From the NCBI RefSeq assembly GCF_032062135.1, contig NC_092859.1, positions 106,156,370-106,220,369 on the forward strand: a DNA stretch of 64,000 bases, given 5' to 3'. The DNA comes from Pyxicephalus adspersus. Lineage: Eukaryota; Chordata; Amphibia; Anura; Pyxicephalidae. The position numbers and the translations under genes were made by a program. Shown in pieces: positions 1 through 13,417 of this stretch; the stretch's first letter is position 1; every line of letters begins with the position of its first letter. The notes beneath the pieces were generated by a model that was not told where the DNA came from, did not search any database, and saw only the letters and a list, made by a program, of their open reading frames with translations.

Positions 1-107
1 AATGTCACGCCTGTTTATATTTTTAGCTACCCTGACCTTGGTTCGGGGTAAATGATAGTAGCAGGTTTATTTACCCTGTACCAAGGTCGGGCTAACCGCC
101 CGGGTGG
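1..107. mobile_element. piggyBac-like MITE, one end, cut by window start
   Basis: The end reads inward from a TTAA at 108-111 as CCACCCGGGCGGTTAGCCC. This resembles the end of the complete TTAA-flanked element at 52478-53141 (CCTTTCTAGCGGTAACCC). The interior has two imperfectly repeated 'accttggt' blocks facing each other, as in a foldback MITE. The other end lies outside the window. Family assignment rests on the TTAA target and terminal similarity only. Confidence 0.5.
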
Positions 108-111
108 TTAA

Positions 112-3099
112 AGCTCCACATTTTCTCATTAAAAAGTGCCCGTAAAGCAGAACCAAACCCATTGGATATTTAACTGATCCCACTCCATCTTGGCCACTGC
201 CATCTTCTTCCTTCTTCTCTTTCTAGTTCTGATCCTTGTCATGCTTTTGTTAACACAGACACTCAGGATTTACTGTATATGATTGTGTCATCTCTGAGCC
301 AGCATCTCGTGCTAGATGATACCCAAACAAAGATGGAATAGTAGATGGTCAGGGGGAGTACTGAGATCCCTATGAAATGTACTCAAGTAACTGGAAGCAC
401 TATGACACATTACTAAGCATGCATGAGCTTAACGTAAAGTATCCAATGCTAGGGCTACTTTAAGTGTTTGGTTAAAGTGCTGGGAGGTATGTTTGGATAA
501 AAAAAAAACTCAGTATGTCTCCCTTAACTATTATCAAAAAAAAAATAGATTGTGGATGTGTTGTGGCCCCTTTTACACTTCCTGGCTTTCTGATGAGCTA
601 GGCAGTGCTTGCTTTTGCATGTCCCTTGCATTCTAGTACACTATGACATTAGGCTCCACAGACGTGAATGGGAAAGCCAAGCCCATTCATCCTCTAAATT
701 GACATGAGAAGCAGTGGTCATTCATGTTACACAAAATAATGACCTAATACTGATAGTTTAGGAAGGATGGCTGTATAGATATGCTGCTAAAATAACGTCC
801 GGCATTAGCAGCCAGTCATTGTAATCCAACACAGAGTAACAACCTCTTCAACAACATCAAGGACCACACAGTTTTGCCATAGATTATCACAAATAATCCT
901 TCTAGGATAGATCTCTATAATATGTATTGACCTTTAGCATTTACCTCTCCACATCTCAATGCACCCCCTCATTACAGATTAGAATCCTGGCAGGCTGCCT
1001 AGTCACTGGTGGTGGGGGGAGGGGGGGCATAAAAGTGTCTTTTGGTATAAGGATGAATGAAACCACAGTGGCTAAACTACAGATTTCAGTGTGAGTCTGT
1101 TTGTTTTAAAGCTTATTTGCTGATTGTGAGCAATATGTAAATATTTGAATGTCTATATTCTGGCTACAGTTCTGTCTGTTAAGAATATGTTAATATTTAT
1201 TTGCCTGGCTACAGTTCTGCAATAAATTAATGTATTAGGAGTAGTATTTCAACTTTTTTTAAACCAAACTCTGTGATAGGCAAATTCTGGAGGTGTAAAT
1301 TCTAACTTCAATACTGGTGTGCTTTTTTGTTTTTCAGTAGTCCAAAGTAAAACTGTGCAGAAGCAATAAAGACCAGTCACTGCAACGCTTTTCTTGTGCA
1401 GGGTGACTGGTGTCATATCTGCCCCCTGTAGTTTTCTGCTGGCAGAGTGCGCAGTGACCACATGCAATGTGGAAAGACTAGGTTTATATCCTACAGAAGT
1501 GAGCTTAAATGGGTGGCTATGGTGAGCATCCATGGGACCTTTCAAAGGGGTGTAATTACCCTAAAACAAAAATGACGAGCAGTGAAAGTTCAGAGGTAAA
1601 TTAAAAGAAAGGCAGATAACTCAAACCCAAGATGCACCATAGTGTACTAATTACTATGTACTGCTGTATTACATTTTATTTGAAGACACTTTAATTTAGG
1701 CATAAAGGGGTTGGAGCCTCTGTCAGATGCTGTATTTGTTCTTATTGAGGTGATTTCTCCATCACTTACCCTCAGAACTGGTAAGAAATCTCAGAAACCC
1801 CACAAAACAAACATTTTTAGTATGCTAAGTAGACCAGTCTCTGGAAGAGCTACAACCTACAGTAGACCAGGTGAATTGTGCATTGGGTGTTCACCTATCT
1901 GTATTTCACAAGTGAAGATTCTTTTTATAGGCATTTTGTGTCTGATTGGACTGGCTATGCTAATACAAACAATGCGAAAGCATGGCTTTTCTGCCTTTTA
2001 CAGTACTTAGCAATGTCAATCAAAGGCATTGGGGTGCACAGCTGCTTCCTTGCCTATGGGCACATTTTACCTTAATTCATCCCTAGTAAAACTTTTAAAA
2101 ATAATTTTATTGGCTGCCTTCCGAGACCTAATGATGATCACAAACCCTTTTTTTCATGTGTAGGCATCACAGTGATTGCAGCAAAATACCCCTCAACCCA
2201 AACCAATGGTAAGAAGAATTCTTCTTCACTGTATGCGAAGCAAAAATGAAATATTGACTGGTATTTGGCTTTATTTTGTTAGTGATTTTGTTTTTATTAG
2301 TCCTTTTTTTTATAAAAAAAACTTTTACAGGATTGCTGTTAAAACATAATAATTACAGCAGGATAAGGTTTGTAAATCACTTCCTCTGGCACCTGGATTT
2401 AATTCGTCATTATTCAATACTGCTAACATGATCAGTGCACTTGTGCATGTGTTGAAACTTTTTTTTTCGAACAAGAACAAATGTGTAATATAGTGCTTCT
2501 GTCATCACTGCCATCAGAACTGTACGCTGCTCTTAAAACTGGCTAATATAGTAGGTCAATGTAATAGCTCTTCCTCAAGAGCATGATCATTTAAAATCAA
2601 AAACAGGAACAACATAGGCTGTCAGTAAAATAAATAATTCCTTGAAGAGTTTGAAGTACAAGCTACCTTTTCTTCAGGACCAAAAGCAGAAACGACCCAA
2701 CTTTATACCACAGCTTCCGAAAGACTTGAAAAAGCATTACTTTATTTCTAACATAAACTGAACGGTTTTGACTTTAGAGACAACCAGTATTGCAAAGAGA
2801 CAAATAGAAATGTATAAAACATTATTAGAATGAATTAAAAGCAGAGGTAAGAACAACACACATTTTGTAAATTACACAAGTGATCTCAGATTTAGGATTT
2901 TTACAGTTAGAAACATTGCTGTTACCCTAATTAGTTACCAACTCTGAAAGATTTGGAATTCAAAGTATTCAGCATTTTAACAGTCTGAAATGTATGAAGG
3001 AAACCATTCACTAATAGTATGTCATTACATAGAACAGTGCAAAAGGTTTCATTAGGCAAACTGTTCATTTAAAATGGACACATTATAAGCCAGGGGAAT
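112..3099. other. AT-rich non-coding stretch, nothing recognised
   Basis: No repeat family, exon or RNA gene is recognised. Open frames here, such as 1249-1545 (-) and 1711-2010 (+), encode proteins with no recognisable motif and are of chance length for AT-rich DNA. There is a G-rich run near 1011-1028 and short A-runs near 500 and 540. Confidence 0.5.
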
Positions 3100-3107
3100 G
3101 TCCAGAG

Positions 3108-3606
3108 CAGCCTTTTCTAACCTTTTTACCCCAGAGGACCCCTTGGAAAAAGTTTAGGTTCTCAGGAAACCCTGTTTAAAATTATATATAGCGCTCATGG
3201 TATGGTATGGATATCAATAAGTGATAGATAGAAGAATAATGAGTATGACATACAAATACATATTTGAAATGTATGTTGGATGAATTCACATAAACTGTCC
3301 TTATGTAAAAATAAATGTCATCTACAAAAAAAATGTAATCTCTCAAAAAATACCCATTAGCATTAATCACAAAATTAGTGGCCAGTGGAGAAATGTCTTC
3401 TCACCTTGGTGGTCAATGAGAAAATGCCACCCTTACAAACATTAAACAGATGGTAGGTGGCATGCCAATGACTTTTCCCTGTGATGCTGGCCCAAAGCTG
3501 TGCCGGCACAAATGAGAGGGTCAGTCTACCACAGCACACGGAACCCCTAGCAATCTATGGAGGAACTCTAGAGTTCCACAGGACCAATCTTGGTTGACAA
3601 TGACTG
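3108..3606. mobile_element. hAT-Charlie-like MITE, complete
   Basis: The left end reads CAGCCTTTTCTAACCTTTTT, and the right end in reverse complement reads CAGTCATTGTCAACC. Both fit the hAT-Charlie type of terminus (CAGNGNTTCTCAACC). The flanking 8-mers GTCCAGAG (3100-3107) and GTTTAGAC (3607-3614) are a degraded target duplication that fits the Charlie-type preference NTCTAGAN. At 499 bp with no transposase it is a non-autonomous element. A perfect 16-bp palindrome GGAACTCTAGAGTTCC lies at 3562-3577 near the right end, and a similar palindrome sits in the copy at 37165-37373. Confidence 0.72.
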
Positions 3607-3614
3607 GTTTAGAC

Positions 3615-5869
3615 TATAGAATGGACACATAATATATTCCAGTTAGCTCATTAGTGCAGGGCCAAACTGAAAATCTTGAGCTTTTCTCACTTGTGGAAGG
3701 ATAGTTCCCTTTTTTAGAAAGCTGTAGACCCCTTTACATTATTTGGTACACTTAAAGAATATTTTAAAGCTTCCCCCAGCTTCTTATTTACATGTTTGTG
3801 TACTAAATGATCGAGACACTCACCACTTCCCATCAGAATCAAGTACATATGAATAGGTAAATCTGTATTATCTCAGCATTTACTTTCTGGAGCACACAAA
3901 ACACTTTCCATTGCAAGTGACACCACTGCTTCACACACAAAGTATAGAGCAATACAGGATAATCAATTCAAGGCTGCAATTTGTAGCTAAAATAGTAAAA
4001 TAGGGCATTTATTACTTTCTCACAAAGACTGTGTGTAGAGATTCATACAAAGGAACAACGAATGCTGGAAAATGTAGAATTAATTTCAAGTTTAGCAATA
4101 GTAGATAATTCTCTGGTAGATTATGCATTGTGGCACCTTTATTCTATAATATCCTTTTCTAGCATATCATTTTCACTCTTAGAAGTTGCCTTTTCACTAA
4201 TGACTGGTGGGTGCATAGCAATCACTGTACACATAGGAGAATAGTATAGTACCCTGTACAGCACTGTATCCAGGCATAGACTATGACTGTAAAGTTTAGA
4301 TTTGCTAAAAAGGAACTGCCAGTGTTATGGGTTTAGAGCTTCTATAGACTAATAAGTGGTATAGGTTGCATACGTTCATACCAAGAATTACCCATCATGA
4401 TAATGACACCAATTATGCTTGTCAATAACATGCAAACACCTATAGAAAGGAATGGAGGTAACTAGCAATCAGGTGGGTTGGAATGTTGTGTCTGGTTTTT
4501 GGTTTATCTTTACAAGGATGAATATTGCTGATCCATAACTACTCAATACTACTTTAAAGACCTGAATATGGAGATTGTTAGAAACACATGGAGCAGTAAA
4601 TGTGAATAAGGGTTATAGTGGATATCTGTTCCCTACAAGTGTTACTAGCTTAATAGCAGTTTAGAACATAGAAAATACATACATCTAATCTGCTCCACAC
4701 GTACCAAATGACCCGTAATTCATGGGTAATATTTATCTTTTGTAGAACCTTGATGAAACCTTTATCCAAACAACTTTGGTCAGTGATTGAAAGCTGGCCA
4801 AGCAAGGCAATCAATCTGGATGTGCAGTCGCAGTACAAAACAACTGTGTATGTTCCTACCTGGAAATTGTATTTAAAGTATATGTTGTAAATACTATGGT
4901 AACCCATAGTACTACACAATATCTGACCTTTCATGAGCCAAACCAGAACTTAATAAATGATCCAGTTAGTTCACCAGTGCTGCCATTATTGAGTTGGTAT
5001 TTACTTCTCTGGGATATGAACTTTACAAATCAAAATGTAAATCTTATTGAAACATCTGCAATAAACAAGTAACATGCAGACAGAAGACAGCCCTTACTTC
5101 ATCATAATTGTCATTATAGCCTGTATGTAATATTATTGTATACAAGAATGTATTCCCACCCTGGTTGTAAATGAGTTAAAGCTGAAAGCATGTAATCATG
5201 TGTTCCCCCAGAAGTAACAAGTGAAGACAGAGAATGAAGATAAAACAGGCGGCTGAATTTCATTCAATAGGTTTTGTTTAGCTTTTTATTGCCAGGTGGT
5301 TTGCTATACCTGTCACATAACATAAAAGAAGCTGAATGTTTTTTTGTTGCATGTAATCCTGTCAGCCTTGAAGCAGTCTGCTGCACATCACAGACTTCTG
5401 ACCTTTTAAGCACAAAGAAGCGAATGAATATCTAATTACAGGAGTTCATTTCCTTTCATTAACAGGTTCTATGCAGTAATTACACACAGCACATGTACAA
5501 CAAGCATGTAGCTTCATAACCTTCCCTTAGTATCTAGATGAGATAGCACACCAATTATATTCTTCATGATCACCAAAGTATAGGTGCCAATTGTCCCTAG
5601 AATCTGTCCTTGGAATCATGCTGTATTTCCAGCACCAATTACCCAAACAATATCAGGCTCTTTGATAAAAAAAAAAGCCAGAAGAAAATTACCAGATAAT
5701 AAAAGGTGATTGTAACATAGTTAATAAAAGGATTATTATTAATAAAACAATTAGATTAAAAAAAAAATGCATGGCTGATTTTTTTCTTCCTTGTTTGAAA
5801 CATTTTGAATTCTACATTAAAAAATGTATTACAATGTTTAATAATAATAACATTTTTTTATGTATTGCT
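3615..5869. other. AT-rich non-coding stretch, nothing recognised
   Basis: No coding exon, RNA gene or dated repeat is recognised. Opposed small frames at 4650-4934 (-) and 4708-4890 (+) overlap each other and have no family signature. Short A/T runs occur near 5668 and 5760. Confidence 0.5.
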
Positions 5870-6040
5870 AAAAACATGCAGTTAGGTTAATTAGCTTCCA
5901 CTCAAAATTGATCTTAGACTGTGATAATGACATATGACTATAGTTAGAGATTGTGAGCCCCATTGAGGGACAGTTAGTGATGTGACTCTTGAATTTGTAA
6001 ATTGCTGTGTAATATGTCTGCGTAAAATGCAAGTTAACAA
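5870..6040 (+). repeat. V-SINE-like element, 5'-truncated
   Basis: The copy starts at the core block 'aaaaacatgcagttaggtt' and continues through the 'gattgtgagccccattgag' region into the tail 'taatatgtctgcgtaaaa'. The same block order is seen in the full-length copies at 20135-20450 and 38859-39165. The tRNA-like head is missing, as expected from incomplete reverse transcription. Confidence 0.75.
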
Positions 6041-6087
6041 TATATGTTCATTACATATTTTTTAATAATTTATAGATTAGGCAAGTC

Positions 6088-6115
6088 ATAATAATAATAA
6101 TAATAATAATAATAA
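6088..6115. repeat. (ATA/AAT)n microsatellite
   Basis: About nine uninterrupted AAT units. It lies roughly 45 bp past the end of the SINE tail at 6040 and may descend from that tail, although AT-rich sequence separates them. Confidence 0.9.
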
Positions 6116-6116
6116 A

Positions 6117-7316
6117 TGAACAAAAGTGCTCCATAGAATGAAATACATATAACACAGTCACAAGTTGTATTGCAATGTTCTATGTTCAGACTAAAGGTAA
6201 AAATATAAAGTCTTGGTATGTTGCCAAAATCTTACCTTTATGGGACAATCGCAGTCTTGGTTGTCTTGTGTCAATTGTCAGGGAGCAAGACATTGGAATT
6301 CCAAAGAGAAGTAAAGCTTTAATCAGATAAAGTGCCATGCTGTTTAAAGTCAGTGCTAAGTAGTTCTCCTTGGTATGTTCCTCTGCTTTCTGCAGGAGTT
6401 TAGAGAATAGCTCCCTTTTCAGTTGCTTCAATATCTCCCAGAGGAATCCCCTCTCTTCCTAGTACACATTTCCTATTTGTCATGCTTCATTACAATGTGT
6501 AACATTGAGTGGTCTCTTGCCAAGACATTTGTTTACAGACTGCCATGTCATTCCTAAGTCTTACCCAGTGCTATGCAGTCTCACAGTCCTGTGTTCAATA
6601 TTGCCAGGCAGTCAGAGAATCCAGCTAAAGACCATTAAAAGGCTAAAAAACTCCTCCTTGCTGCTGCACCCTGCTAGAATCCTCTTCCTTGCTGGGACTT
6701 GCCAGGCTGTTACTTTTAATTCACCTTTCACCTTTTATAATTAGAAGCAAAATGTGATTTTTTTTAAGGTGCTGTTAGATCTTAGCAGGGATGCTGGGCT
6801 GTCAGCTGCTTTCTGTAGCAGGAGAGCAATGAAGGATGAGGGAATAGACTTCACTACTCAATTGCCAGGCAACTCCTACTCACTGCACAGTAGCTATTTG
6901 TGTCATTGCCCAATTACCATTTTTGAAATGTGCCTTTCATGTGTCTGAATACGCTGTGCTTTTAATGATTGGAAGAAAATCAAGCCAGATGGTTGTCATA
7001 ATTTTATAGCGCTGTAAAATATTTAAAAAAAAATCAAGTTTGATTTTCGTTTTTTAAATGAGATTTCAGGCTTGAAAGGTCTAAATATTTGGATTTGCAC
7101 TGTTCTGTGAGATGAAATGTATGCAAGAATAAAAAAGGGCAATTTTCTGTGTAAGGAGTAAATTGTGATGTGGTATAGCAGATTGGTATCACAGCATAGA
7201 ATAAAATGTTCGTTTGATCATGCTGACGGTCAAATTTATCCCTAGCCTAACAATTGATTTCAAATACAGTGTGCACCTTTTTGGTTCTAAAAACTCAGGT
7301 TACTAAAAACTTTGGT
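6117..7316. other. AT-rich non-coding stretch, nothing recognised
   Basis: Small frames at 6186-6431 (-), 6505-6744 (+) and 6754-6948 (+) show no domain or motif. No splice-bounded exon could be argued for. The short block 'ttttatagcgctgtaaaat' near 7003 resembles the SINE tail but is too short to call. Confidence 0.5.
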
Positions 7317-7320
7317 TCTA

Positions 7321-7831
7321 AAAATACCTAAACTCTGAATTTTTACTTTATATAAATAGATAGACAACCCTTTAATGTAAAGTAAAAATTCAGTTGTTTG
7401 TTTTATTTTTATTAAGTGCAACACCCTTTCTTTTTTTAGAAAAGGATGCAGCACCACCCCCTAAGTCTCAAACGCCTAGGCGATTGAGAATCGACGGGGG
7501 CGCAAAGCCTCCTGGGATACCTATGTCACACATCCCGGGAGGCTCTTGGGTGCTCCTCTGGGCATGCGCAGAAGGAGCCTTTTTGTGAAAAGTGAAAAAA
7601 AATTGCGAACCTATGTTACCCTATCTCACGCCTGGGTCGGGTGACGTAGGGAGAAGATCCCAGAAGAAGAGATGAAGATGGTGGTGCCTTGGAGCGCTGG
7701 TCCAAAGACAGATACCGGAACGACGCGGGACCCGATGAAGGACACCTCGAGATGGATCAGACTGCCCTGCAGGATTGAAGGTAAATGTATTTTTTGTGTT
7801 TTGGGGATTTTAAGTTTAGTTCCTCTTTCAA
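7321..7831 (+). mobile_element. T2/Kolobok-like MITE, old copy
   Basis: The left end has 'tacctaaactc' and the right end 'agtttagttcctctttcaa'. Together they match the inverted ends of the better copy at 28057-28587 (AGCATACCTAAACT / AGTGGAACTAAACT). The TTAA target sites have decayed. Internal blocks shared with that copy are 'aagtgcaacaccct', 'gcagcaccacccccta', a 'gggcatgcgcagaagg' block and 'gtcgggtgac'. It is GC-richer than its surroundings. An internal inverted pair lies at 7336-7352 and 7377-7393 (actttat/ataaagt with 'aaaaattcag'). The frames it contains (7394-7588, 7672-7854) are chance. Confidence 0.65.
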
Positions 7832-9923
7832 TCCACTTTCAAATCTGCCGATAGGTCAGCAATGTATTATAACCATTTGTGTGAATTATACACCAATGCC
7901 AGACTGCACAAGCACGGATATGACACCCCTTTCTTTTTTTTATAAATAAGGAATAAAGTGGTGCCATGTACCCACCATCAGAATGCTGTTTGGGCATTCA
8001 TTGATACTGCTCACTCTGTACTGTCATACTGTCAGCGTGTTATCTATCAGCACACATGCACACAGCAGAATCGCAGCTCCAAGCGCTGCCCCTACGTCAG
8101 TGGTTTGAATGCTGCTATGATAGGAGGTTAATATGAAGACAGATCAAGAATATACAGGTCAAATATTTTCTACTTCTATTTAAACATACAGTTTAATATT
8201 CAGAAATATTTAACTGCAGTGTTTGTAATATCTGTCTGGAGTTCTGGAATTCTGCTTTATTCAGTTTTCCAAGGCAGAAGGCATTAAACAGAGCTAAAAT
8301 TCCTTATTTGCATATAAAGTATTCTAGGAACACATTATGAACTAATGATTCCTGCATTGGAAAATGTAATAATATAACTGGGATTGTAAATATTCTGGTG
8401 GGTATACAATTAAAGTCCAGCAAATTTTAACAGATAATAAAATCAATGTAGCATAGGGATTAGAAACGTATGTTAAAGTTGCTCAATATTGAAAGCACAC
8501 AACACCTTTTTCACATCTGGGGCTGCAGCTGGAAATCTGAGACACAGACTAATATGAGATCCTATACTGTGTGGTTTGTCTGTTCTGTCCCAGTCAAACA
8601 CTGCATCCATCTAATGAATGGACATTGTCAGAATTATCAATATTAGAACAGTAAGAGCAATAGGCCAATTTATAAAGTAGTCTTTGCTTTACCAGCTGCA
8701 GAACATTTCTACAAAAAAACTTCACATTGCACTAAATACTTAATGCCCTGTAATGTTCTATGCAGAGAAAGCTGTCACATTAACCTAAACAACATGGCTT
8801 GCATTTATGTCCCCAAGAAAGCACAAAGCAATACTCAATATGTGTACCAGACCTGGGCTCAGAGAAAGGGGGTTAACTGACTCTGGCCATTAAACTGGGG
8901 ACATCTAGTGTCTAAAAAAAAGTATTACGGGCAGAGATCCCTGGACTGAGTGCCTGAATTCTTGACACTTTCTAGTTGTTTCTGAGCTTTACAAACTCAT
9001 CACCTCCTTTACTACTACTGAAAGGCAAAGGAATGGGTAGGATGTGAAAAGTATGGAAGAGCTCAGCTACCACCAGGAAATGATGGAGTTTTGCCAGTTC
9101 ATTACAGCATCCAGGAATAAAAAAGACAAAGAAACCTGTTGCAGTGTATTCAGACACATCTTAGTCAGTTTGCTTTGTTATAAAGTTATGCAAAGACTTA
9201 GTTCCTAAACTCTAAAATTTAATTTAGGGGTACACTAACCACATATCTTAATGTGGGAGGTAATGGCATGGTGTCACAAAGTCACACTGGCTGGGAATAG
9301 CCTAGATTAAAAATTGCCCAATAAATCTAAAACGACTTTCTTCCTAGTTTTTCCTAATATACTCATGACTAAATTTTTATTTAACCACTGAACACCAAGA
9401 AGGTCATCTCATTTATAAGTCTGCAGCAAACTAAATCTATGGTTGTGTGTACAAATAACTCTGCAATAAATTTTAGTCTGATTTAAGCCTTGTACTTAAA
9501 TTCTGGATTTGAACTCTTACGCCGAGTATTAAGAAGTCAGAACACACGGGTTTATCTTTTTCTTAATGATTTGTGAAGAAGAAGGGAGGCAATGTGTGTT
9601 TTATCTGAGATCTGCTACTGAGAACCTAGATCACTCTACTCTCAGACCTGACATTCATAGCAAATATGATAAATCTTTACTGCTGTCCCTCCTGGAATTT
9701 AAATAATTCAAATAAATATGTATTTTGCAAGGGTTTTTACATTTTTACTGTTTTTCTGTGTATAAGCATACAGTTTTTGACATTGTAATGTGCTTAGAAG
9801 TGCTGCACTGGGCAGTATGGCAGCCATGTGCACAATTCTATAACTTCTATCAAAAAAGTGAATCTGTAGGAACAAAAATTATGGGAGATAACATGTGGTC
9901 AATTTGATCTATGCTGATATACT
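7832..9923. other. Non-coding stretch, nothing recognised
   Basis: AT-rich sequence without a recognisable exon, RNA gene or repeat boundary. The small minus frame 8972-9157 has no motif. Confidence 0.5.
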
Positions 9924-9924
9924 T

Positions 9925-10062
9925 GGGGCTTTATTTATAAAGCAGAGAATATGACATTCCATTACTCAGTAGTGGGAATCAATTATTGCCATTTAAGCAC
10001 ATTTGGAAGATCAAGAAAAATTTAAGGGAATGTCTGATTCCCTATTTTATAAATAGAGCCCT
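9925..10062. mobile_element. Small palindromic MITE (GGGCTYTATTTATAAA family)
   Basis: The two ends are inverted copies of one another over about 37 bp (9925-9961 against 10024-10062), beginning GGGGCTTTATTTATAAAGC and AAGGGCTCTATTTATAAAA. Related pieces occur at 50968-51067 and 63309-63455, and shorter hints at 25010-25090, 29105-29165 and 56614-56730. The superfamily is not determined because no clear target duplication is visible. Confidence 0.6.
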
Positions 10063-13000
10063 TGGTATCCTGGAACAACATGGGAGCTCGCAGACTTCAT
10101 TGTCTCATGCATGTTCAGGGTCAGTCAGTAGGTATTAAACCTATGCAAGTAATGGTGGCTAACAAATTTCTGTCCTCTATTGCACAAGAAATGAAGCTAT
10201 TCATTAGTTATATTGTAGTTTTATAGTTAAAAAAACAGCAATGTATATACAAGTGTGTGTGGTGCTATTCAAATGAATAAAGAAAAAAAAATGAACTTGA
10301 CAGAGCAAAGTTTTTTCAATTCCACACTGGATATTAATCACTTTTGGATAATCTAATTTATTAGGTGCGTATGGACAACTCTATCCAATGAGAAAATCAA
10401 CCTCACTTTTAGGCTGCACATAAACTGCTCTCTGTTGGTGGGAACATAATGATATCTTTGGCCTTGTCAGATAGGTCAAAGTGTGTCTTTTGGCAGAAAG
10501 TAACACAATGAGGGGAAGAATCCCATTTTCCATTTCCATTAAAATTGGCAGTATTAGGTTTAGGAATTTGGAAATAGTAAGCCATACTTAAGTTAAAGTT
10601 CCTTATAAGTTTTAGAGGTAAACAAACTAGCTTTCAAATCTTGGGAATTCAGTATAATTTTTTGTAGAAATAAAACAAATAGGTCCACACATCATTGTTC
10701 ATTTTTTCGGGGGGGAAGATGAGTTGGAGGCGTCCCGCTGGATTCTCCACCATGGCACTAATATCACAGCGGTAATCCTGTTTGGTCATTTAACAATCCA
10801 TCATAGGGGATAGCAAAGGAATGGTGACAATCATTTAGTATGTGTAAATTGCCTAAGCATTTTTGCTACTTGTATTCTTACCTTGTTTAATTCTCCTAAC
10901 TTTACATGATCATTTTAGTAGTAGTCTGGTAATTGCTGACTGTGAATGAGTCAGTTGGTTTTCCTGTACAGAAGCTTATAATGACACAAAAGGTAGTAGT
11001 ATAGAAAAGCTCTTGCTGTTATCTCCAGAGAAATGTCTAGTTACCAGCGATGAGACACAAGTATGTCAAATATAATATAACCTACACAAAGCAGAATGGA
11101 TACTCCCCTGAGCATTGAGCCTAATTATACCCAGGGTTGTGGTACATGCTTTAACTAGTTTTGGCAGTAAGATAAGCAGTTTTAATTGCTATAATCCACC
11201 TGTTTTCCTGACTGCTCTTATTTACACACTGGTCAAGACCCATAATTAGGCAGCTCTTAGCCTTCGTCATCTCATTCTGCATTTTGTGAAGATGTGTTTT
11301 TTCTCTAGATCCCCTTTACTAATACAATGAGTTGTCAATTTACAAATAAAACTTGTTTGGGTGTAACTAAAATACACTAGTGGAAAATGCAATAAGCCTT
11401 CTTGAATCTCATACAGAAACCTTAAATGTCTTCTTCAGTCTTTTAAAGCTACATTTCCTGCTAAAACCCACGATCTCACAATTCTCTACTGTATTGTAGT
11501 TAAGCAATACAGCTAGAAAAGTCTCCTCTCTATCTCCAGCTCTTGCCTGGGCTTTGTTCTCTGATTCTGTCAAAATGTTGGCAAAGATGCACTGCAATAC
11601 ACCTGAATGGCTTATGGCATTACCCCTATATGTTCCAGTCTGAGTACAGCAGTATAGGGCATTACAGCAGCTGAAGAAAAGTTAAATTCAGGTACTTTTA
11701 CAATTTGCAGGTACAGGTAATACATTAATATTATATGATTATACATTATAACCTGTTTATTTATTACTATATAAGTAATAAAGTGGACCTATCACCACAT
11801 TTTCAACAATTATGTAAAAGGGTGTTTTTTTCTTTTTTTTTGGGGGGGAGCACCTCTCCCTTTCCCCATGGAGGTAAGGACTTTGGGGGAAGTCCACAGC
11901 CTTCTGGCATACAGTACATATGGGACATGTGACATATGCACTGTGCATGCCTGAAAACTTATCTTACAATAAATACATTGACACATGGCTTCCATATACC
12001 CCCCTCACACACACTTTATATTTTGGGGTTGACGTATCCAAAAAGCCACTTAATTGGACTTTCTATGGTTATATGCCCTGATTATGGTTATTTGCTCTGG
12101 TTAGGAAGATGTTAAAAAAACAAGCATATTTCCACATAAACAAAATCCCTCACCAAATTAATAAACATCTAGATTTTGTTAACTCACAGACACACTGACG
12201 TCTAATATTTTATTCTTCTTCCTTTTTTTTTGGAATCATTTCTCTTTGTTATGATAGTTTGCAGCTTTCAGAGATTGTTTTAAATACAATCTACTGTTGT
12301 TAAGTGCAGCTAAAATAAATGTCTTTCTGCCTATTCTGCTGACCCATGAGTAAACATGAAGCATCCAAAAAATGCATGCTTTTCATGTAAGAAACAAAAA
12401 AGCATGTCAACAGATTTTTGGACTAAATGGACGTTTTGCAGAAGAGTGAAAATGTTCCAGTGATAAATTGACAAGACCTATCTGAAGCACAATAGCCATG
12501 GTAGACAGAACAGTAGACACACACTTGGAACAAGAACGCCTTTTGTCATCTCCCAAGATATTTGTTAAGAAAATGACTGTTACATTGGCTGGGGAGCAAA
12601 ATTCCTTCTGTTACATCATGACAATGAAGAGTTCATTTAACCTGTAGATGTGACCCATACCAGAAACTATTATGTCATATTAGGGCGTTAGAGAACAAGT
12701 AAAATTCACAGTGATATCATTACAAGCACTGGAATGGGTCACATCTGCATGACACTGCTTTGATATATGAGAAAGTGTAATTGTGATTGCAACTTCATTG
12801 TAAGAAATTAATAACAGAATAACATAATGTTTAAATTAGAAGCATACCAGAAAATCATGTTCCTGTCCTTATATTCACCATAGGAATTCCCACCCTAAGA
12901 AATACCATGTCACTCATGTTGCGAATAGACACGATGCGGCTGCACAAAAGTAGCAAGCAATCAACAGCAGTGGAAGGCAATAAAGGATAAAAAAAAGAAA

Positions 13001-13380
13001 AGGAAAATTTATAAAAAAATAAATAAATTAGTTGTTGTTTGTGAGGCACAGAGCTTTAGATAAATAAATGTCATTCTTTTAGGGTTTAAGGTTAAAGCAA
13101 GCATTCTAATAATATTCACAAACTAAAGTGTAAAACATTAATCTTTCAACCAGAACCATGCTTATTGGGTAATGGACCCCAACAAACAGTTTCATCATTT
13201 TATATAGAGTATTTCGGAAACCATAGGCTACCCTCTTGAACTAAGGTGTATTTACCTTCCAAATTATTTGAAAGCAACCTGGCATTAGGTAGATTCTATT
13301 TTATCTTCTTTTTTAAAATGTTAAATTGGTTAAAAATCTATTTTTAATCATATATGGAATAAAATAATGATATTGATATC
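10063..13380. other. Non-coding stretch with one inverted repeat
   Basis: No exon or RNA gene is recognised. It contains a G-run and pyrimidine-rich block near 11822-11870 and the inverted pair listed at 12644-12748. Frames at 11409-11597, 11735-11932 and 12855-13049 overlap on both strands and carry no motif. Confidence 0.5.
12644..12748. repeat. Inverted repeat, 15-bp arms
   Basis: GTAGATGTGACCCAT (12644-12658) faces ATGGGTCACATCTGC (12734-12748), with one mismatch and a spacer of about 75 bp. It could be the core of an old foldback element. No target duplication could be assigned. Confidence 0.55.
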
Positions 13381-13417
13381 CATTTTGCTGTATAGTGATT
13401 TTTATCAGTCTTGACTT

